Below are positions 58,560 to 64,000 of a stretch of 64,000 nt of DNA, piece after piece (within the stretch, counting starts at the first letter, position 1; each line of letters opens with the position of its first letter). The notes below the pieces were generated by a model. It saw only the letters and a program-made list of their open reading frames with translations, did not search any database and was not told where the DNA came from. The stretch lies in the NCBI GenBank assembly GCA_963971225.1, contig OZ020267.1, positions 149,819,927 to 149,883,926 on the forward strand. The letters run 5' to 3'. The translations under genes and the position numbers were made by a program. This stretch comes from Melieria omissa (taxonomy: Eukaryota; Arthropoda; Insecta; Diptera; Ulidiidae).

Positions 58560-58860
58560 CATACATACATACAAAGTTCTGAAAAAGAGTCAGTTTTCAT
58601 GAACGGTCGCGCGTATGAGTAACAATTAATAGCACAGCTAAGCCACAAAACTGCTGTATGATAGAAAACAAGAAAAACCCCTCACTTCGGGAAGACGTGA
58701 AGGCACACTTGGACATAAAGTTTTGAAAAAGGGCAAGTTTCCATGATCAGTGGGGCGTATAAGTAACAATAAATACAGCTAACCCACACAACTGCTGCTG
58801 TGTGATAGAGAGATGGAAGAGGTCCTTAGTCCGTGAAGACGTAAAGGCACTTTTGGGCCA
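58560..58860. repeat. Imperfect tandem duplication, about 165 bp
   Basis: Bases about 58571-58720 and 58721-58860 share AAAGTT(C/T)TGAAAAAG, GGCGTAT(G/A)AGTAACAAT, ACAGCTAA and GAAGACGT(G/A)AA(G)GCAC blocks. A third, partial relative lies near 57015-57040. Confidence 0.7.
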
Positions 58861-60647
58861 GTTTAGCCGGTTGTGTTATCTCTGGAGGTGCTTGTTTTGT
58901 TGTCTTGTTTAGGTGCTTAAAGAAAGTTAAAATTAAGTAAGACTTATATGGAAAAGGCTGACCCGAACACCCAGCAGATGAACTAAATGAGAATAACTTT
59001 TCATAATCTTCAAGTGAACAAGCTTTGTCTTGAAAGAACTAACATTACATGTTACAATTATACAACAGTTGTTGTCTCAGTGAAACTACACACAACCCTG
59101 AAGTTAAATGAGTCGTTGGAAATAATGAACAAAATATTTGCACTTCAATCTATTCAACTGATTCTATTCAACTTAAGACAAACCACATCTTAATGAGAGC
59201 TGCATGTCTAACTCCATTCAAATTATGCATTTCCCACGGCCATATTGCCGACGACATGTTTATTTTGCACTAATTATCCATTTGTGTTGATGCATTTCCA
59301 ACAGAAATAGAGAATTTGGCCCAAAACACAGTCGAGTTGATTGCATACTAAATTAACAGTAAATGTCTTAGAAGTTGCACTACAAGCACGCACATATGTC
59401 GACCAAGTTGCAGCACATATGCATAGAAGTGCATGTGTGCTTCATTTACCAACGCATGCAACGAAAAGCCATACGATTTCGGGGAAAATGTGGCTGCAGT
59501 CGATGTTCTAATGTGCATTAAATTAATTGCAGTGAAATTCCGCTGACGAAACCATTCAGAAGCGGCAACAAGCAGCAAAGACATGTGCAGACACAAACAC
59601 AAACACACAACTACCGGCATGTGAGTGTGTATAGATATATCTGTGTTTGTCTGTGTCTGTGACTGTAGCTGTGGAAGCAGTGGATGCTGCAACAATTAAA
59701 TTCTACGAGCTTTGCAGGCAGGCAACCACAGCCAATTGTGCCCGCCAGCAGACAGAGATATGTTTGCTCACACACACACATACGCACACTTTGACAAGCG
59801 CACTCATACATATGAGTACAAGTGCATACATGCAAATGCGACTGAAACATTTGAGTGGGGATCTGTTTGTTTGGCTCTCATGGTTTTTGTTTGTATTTGT
59901 ATACACATCTACTTGTGTGTGTGTGTGTTGGGTGAGCAATTAAATGCAGCCGCAGCAATGCGCACAAACAGCTATTGTAAACTGAGCTTTGGATGCCATC
60001 GCAACCGCTTTAAATTTCTGGCATTGCTTCTGTTGTCGCTAAAAACAAAAATTGCTTCGCTTAAGAAAAGCGCACATCACAAACTGAAGGCGAATGAAGC
60101 ATGAAAACGCAGCATCGTAAAGTGGTCCACAATGGCCCTGAGGAGCGGACTGAGGGTGAATTGTGGGTTGAAAAGTGCCATGAAAAGTCGCAGCAAAACG
60201 CGTTTGCATAATGCGAGCACGATGCCTGATGGCGTTTTGACACAAAGCCATCAGCGTGCGACCACAAGTGCACACGTACGCGTTGCCTAAGCGGTGCTGC
60301 TTTTCATATGGATGTGTGAGTGTGTGTGTGTGTGCGTATGTATTGTGACATACGCAAGCACTTAATATGCAAAATGTGAGCGCATTGTGCGCATTTGCTG
60401 GTACGCCAAATGCATGTGGACACGCGCAGAAGTGAAGTCAGACCGGTGCAGGTGACGGCGCGGGCAGCAAAATAACTAAAAATATGAAAAATGAAATATG
60501 AAAATCGCTTTTGGCAGCAAAGTAAACTTGTACTAGAAAATATTTACTTCAGAATATTAAAAAAAAAGTACAAAAATCCTTTTCTTAAATACTAAATTTT
60601 GAATATAACGAACTCATAATAAATATTTGAGAACAACAACAATAACA
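58861..60647. other. Non-coding sequence with GT/CA microsatellites
   Basis: No exon is recognised. CA/GT runs lie at 59771-59790, 59914-59930 and 60317-60336. Overlapping frames on both strands at 59611-60104 are produced by these repeats. Confidence 0.5.
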
Positions 60648-61225
60648 CTGCACAACAAAATGGAATTTTTTTTTAAATAACAAGGTTCTGACAACGGATT
60701 CTGGTAAAGGGGACCAAAAAAAGGACATTTAAGTACCAATTTTGATTAAGTACGAAATAAACACTTAAACCCATTTTCAGTTTTGACTTAATTCTGGAGT
60801 TCAAGTTAATTTCTGAACTTTGATGTATTCAGAGACCTATAGTAGAATTTTATGGCAAATATTTTCGTAATACAATTTGTCCTTAAAAAGTCCTGTTTTA
60901 CAGGACATTTTTGGCCTTTTAGAAAAAAAGGGTCAAATTGACACGCACAAATAGGAGCTACAGGGTTAAAATGCTCCACAAAAATGTTCTTCGTAGAATT
61001 TTACATCAAATTGCTGAACACATCATATACCTAAAATGTGAGGTTATATGATTTTCGTATGCCGATTCATCATAAGAATCTGCAAAAAGGGGAAAACTTT
61101 GACACCCCCTAAAAACAAAACTCAGACACAAACTTTCAAAACGCCGATACACGTATATGTTTTTTTGGCCCCCTCTACCAGAATCCGTTGTCAGAAACTT
61201 GTTATTTTTTTTTGTGCTGTAGAGT
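60648..61225. mobile_element. MITE-like element with about 55-bp inverted ends
   Basis: Left end 60651-60714 and right end 61164-61223 are inverted copies. Both contain the complementary core TTCTGACAACGGATTCTGGT and an adjacent T-tract and ATAACAAG block. The interior has a small hairpin (AAGTCCTGTTTTACAGGACA near 60888) but no coding frame. The exact ends and target duplication are unclear. Confidence 0.65.
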
Positions 61226-62195
61226 GTAATCAATACTGAAAAAAATCATACAAAACTCTAAAGATGTTTCATAATAGTTAGTTTTTCTGTTCACTTAGTG
61301 TTTTCGAGCAGTTTTTGTAGAGCAACAATCTTTTTGGTTTTCAGTGCATACAAATACACAAACATACATACCACACATATTTGTAGAAACCGGTCTCAAG
61401 CTTTGCAAAGACCAGCCCAGCAGCCAGAAATCTCATCGCCAACACCGCAACACACGCAAAATGGCAAATAATGCAAACAACAACAACAACAACAAAATGC
61501 TGCTATCAGCCTACATTTCCGATAACACACTACAAATGGCATCGGTCTCAGCAAGGACAACAACAAAATTGCATTCTTGCAGCGAAAAATATCTCTCGGG
61601 CAAATTTACGCAACGGCGAGCGTGTTGCTGCCACTTTCACTCGATGCCGATGTCGCCTTTTGTTGTCTGTTTGTTGGTCGTGGCAAAGAGCTGCGAAATG
61701 CCCAACCGGCCTATCCACAATTGGCAGCAATCCAATCCAGCTGGCTGTGCAAAGACGGCGCACTTGTTTGCGCCTCGAGTTTGCTCAGTCGGAATGAAGA
61801 CGATGCGGCAGGGAAAAGGGGAAGCGAATCACTTGAAGCCCAGCACAATTGGGCGCAAACTGTGTTAAATCGATTTGAAAAATGTAGAGCAAAAAAAAAT
61901 GTAAATCATACCAGAAAAAATGCAAACAACGGCACAAGTGTGAAACGAGGTTCTGTGAGTTGAACGCCGCAGGGTTAAGCGTGTTTAATGGTGTTGAAAG
62001 CTGTGCGCCGGTTGCCGAATATTTAATTACATTGCACCGATCGGCAAACAAACCACGTAACGCTTCACTGTTACGTTGAGTTTTATGTAAATAAGTTTTA
62101 CGGATGTTCAATTTTTTTAAGATTGACTTGCTTCTGTTTTGCCGCTACTTTTGCTCTCAAAATAATAAAAGCCAGCGGCGCTTGGTGCAGTAAAT
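61226..62195. other. Non-coding sequence, nothing firmly recognised
   Basis: Moderate-GC DNA. An ATG frame at 61461-61868 (136 codons, Asn-rich start) is the longest, but other frames of similar length overlap it and no domain or splice signal supports it. Confidence 0.4.
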
Positions 62196-62945
62196 TCAAT
62201 TTTATTGCCTTCAAGGAGTTGAAAAAAATCTTATAAACTCATATCATTTTTTTACACATTTTTTTAAATATTAATTTTTTAATTATTTGTAATTATTTAT
62301 TAATTTTTATATTTTTATTGCCTTCAAGGAGCTGAAAAAAATTGTATAAACCTATGTAAACTTTTTACATTTTTTTATTTATTACTTTTTTATAATTTTA
62401 TTGCCTTCAAGGAGTTGAAAAAACAATTTTTTACTTTTTTTACAAATTAATGTTTTAATTATTTTTTTTTTAATTATTTTTTTATAATTATACATTTTTT
62501 ATATTTTTTTACATATTAATTTTAATTTTTATTAATTTTTATCATTTTATTGCCTTCAAGGAGTTGAAAAAAAAATCTTATAAAATCGTAAGCATTTTTG
62601 AAATATTTTTACATATTAATTTTTTAATCATTTGTAATTATTTATTAATTATTTATCATTTTATTGCCTTCAAGGAGTTGAAAACCAAATTTTTAAAGTT
62701 TTTTTACAAATTAATGTTTTAATTATTTGTATTTTTTTATTACTTTTTATAATTATAAATTTTTTACATATTAATTTTAATTTTTATTAATTTGTATAAT
62801 TTTATTGCCTTCAAGGAGTTGAAATAAAAATCGTATAAACTCGTAAACATTTTTAAAATATTTGTACATATTAATTTTTTAATCATTTGTAATTATTTAT
62901 TAACTTTTTATAATTTTATTGGCTTCAATAAGTTGAAAAAACATC
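62196..62945. repeat. AT-rich satellite, period about 84-148 bp
   Basis: TTTTATTGCCTTCAAGGAGT followed by TGAAAA recurs seven times, near 62199, 62315, 62399, 62547, 62662, 62803 and 62916. The last copy is diverged (TTGGCTTCAATAAGTTG). T/A-rich filler of variable length lies between copies. It decays into AT-rich sequence up to about 63100. Confidence 0.88.
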
Positions 62946-63099
62946 TTAAAAACTCATTTAAATTAAAATTTTTTTTTTAATATTAATGTTTTAATCATTT
63001 GTAGTTATTTATTGATTTCGTATAATTTTTAGTCAATTTTTTGTAATTTTGTATTTATTTATAAATTTTCAATTTTGAATTTGTCATATTTCTTCGCAA

Positions 63100-64000
63100 G
63101 TTTGTACAATAAGTAACAACAACAGTAACCTAAAAGTATGCAACAAAATCAATCAAGTTCACTAGATTGAAATCCTCACCTTTAGCAACACAACGCACTG
63201 GTTATGGCCTACTTTTAGGTGCCACTCCCATTCTGTACCAAACTCCACGCATTTAATTAGTTTTTCACACGCGCACACAAAATCAATGGCTGCCATTAGC
63301 CAAACGCGCAAATAATTGCAGACAACAACAACTAATTAATTCAGCTGAATGTTTTAAGTGTTAAAAATTCGAACGGCTACCATTAGAAAACAGCAGGAGG
63401 CAGCCAAACCCATTGTCGTTGTATCTATGCGCATCGCATTGCTGAGAGCCAACACAGCTGTTGCGTTGCGTCAGCATTTTTATTTCCTCCGCGCCATTAT
63501 TTTTCCTATCTCTTTTTTTTGTAAGATGCTGTAATTCATGCAAATACCCACCACTTACGCAAACAAATTAATTAAGCACAACGCTCGTGTTAGAGGCCAA
63601 ACAGGCACACAAAGGCCAAAGGATTTTGCAGGATTTGCGTAAGTTGTTTCTCTACGAATAGAGCAGCAAATTGCAGCGACACACACACACAGAGTGCAAA
63701 CAGTGCGCGACAGCCAGGCTGCTTAGTTTTTCATTTCGTTTTTGGTTTTTAATTTGTTTTAGTGACTTGAGAACCAATGCTGCTGTGTCTGTGTGGAATG
63801 AAATTGCAGAGCACTTGAAATCATTTGAACTAATTTAAAATAGCTGGGCAACACTAACTGCCTTCTTTGTATAACACAAGCAAAAAGTTTGTTGATGTAA
63901 AAGTTGTATTAAATAGAACAAACTAGTGTTATGAATAAAGCGCTACAAATCACTTTACAAAAACAACAAAATAAGTTATACTAAATGTAAGTTTAAGATT
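63100..64000. other. Non-coding sequence, nothing recognised
   Basis: No exon or RNA gene is seen up to the window edge. Near 63200 the words GGCCTACTTTTAGGTGCC resemble the satellite unit at 52.6 kb. There is a CA run at 63681-63692. Confidence 0.5.

Noticed and set aside
60958..60976. End of a CCC/TTAA-type MITE (AGGGTTAA)
   Set aside because: It lies inside the inverted-repeat element 60648-61225 and has no partner end with TTAA.
61461..61868. 136-codon ATG frame, Asn-rich at the start
   Set aside because: Other frames of similar length overlap on both strands, no domain is recognisable, and CAA-rich DNA produces the Asn run.

Overview
The window looks like a dipteran insect genome, most likely a tephritid fruit fly. 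The genus is an inference. It rests on one conserved glycosyltransferase gene, several mariner-type transposons, a (TAACC)-tailed LINE and abundant AT-rich tandem repeats. There is no bacterial-style gene packing. The coding DNA is GC-rich and sits as small islands in AT-rich non-coding DNA.

Only one host gene can be supported. It is the fly orthologue of GALNT2 (pgant2), a Golgi polypeptide N-acetylgalactosaminyltransferase on the + strand. Six exons between 28965 and 40138 splice into one continuous 611-residue frame ending in TGA, with the DSH metal-binding motif, the catalytic WGGEN block and a C-terminal ricin-type lectin domain. The 5' exon(s) coding for the cytoplasmic tail and membrane anchor were not found, so much or all of 1-28964 may be first intron. 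The 3' UTR probably ends at an AATAAA near 41022. From about 41 kb to 64 kb no exon is recognisable.

The rest is mobile and repetitive DNA. From left to right: the 5' end of a LINE-like element on the - strand (1-980); AT-rich repeats (981-2570); a tRNA-like SINE (about 4560-4875); a 5'-truncated LINE with RNase H (5340-6765) beside two arrays of a 41-bp minisatellite; several tandem duplications and satellites (12.2-14.4 kb); a pentanucleotide block (17.0-18.5 kb); mariner remnants and deletion derivatives (20.9, 23.8, 54.3, 54.9 and 57.4 kb); two long-inverted-repeat foldback elements (26.9 and 38.4 kb); several TTAA-flanked MITEs; a SINE with a perfect 13-bp target duplication (34.1 kb); and satellite fields at 43.7, 46-49, 52.5-55 and 62.2-63 kb.

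The most interesting structural signal is a set of TTAA-flanked elements that begin CCCTTTC or close variants and mostly carry a palindrome centred about 24 bp inside one end. This resembles the end layout of piggyBac transposons. Other points worth a second look are a 25-bp-stem hairpin at 22529-22596, a templated inverted insertion at a mariner deletion junction, and a pgant2 intron built mostly from inverted-repeat elements.
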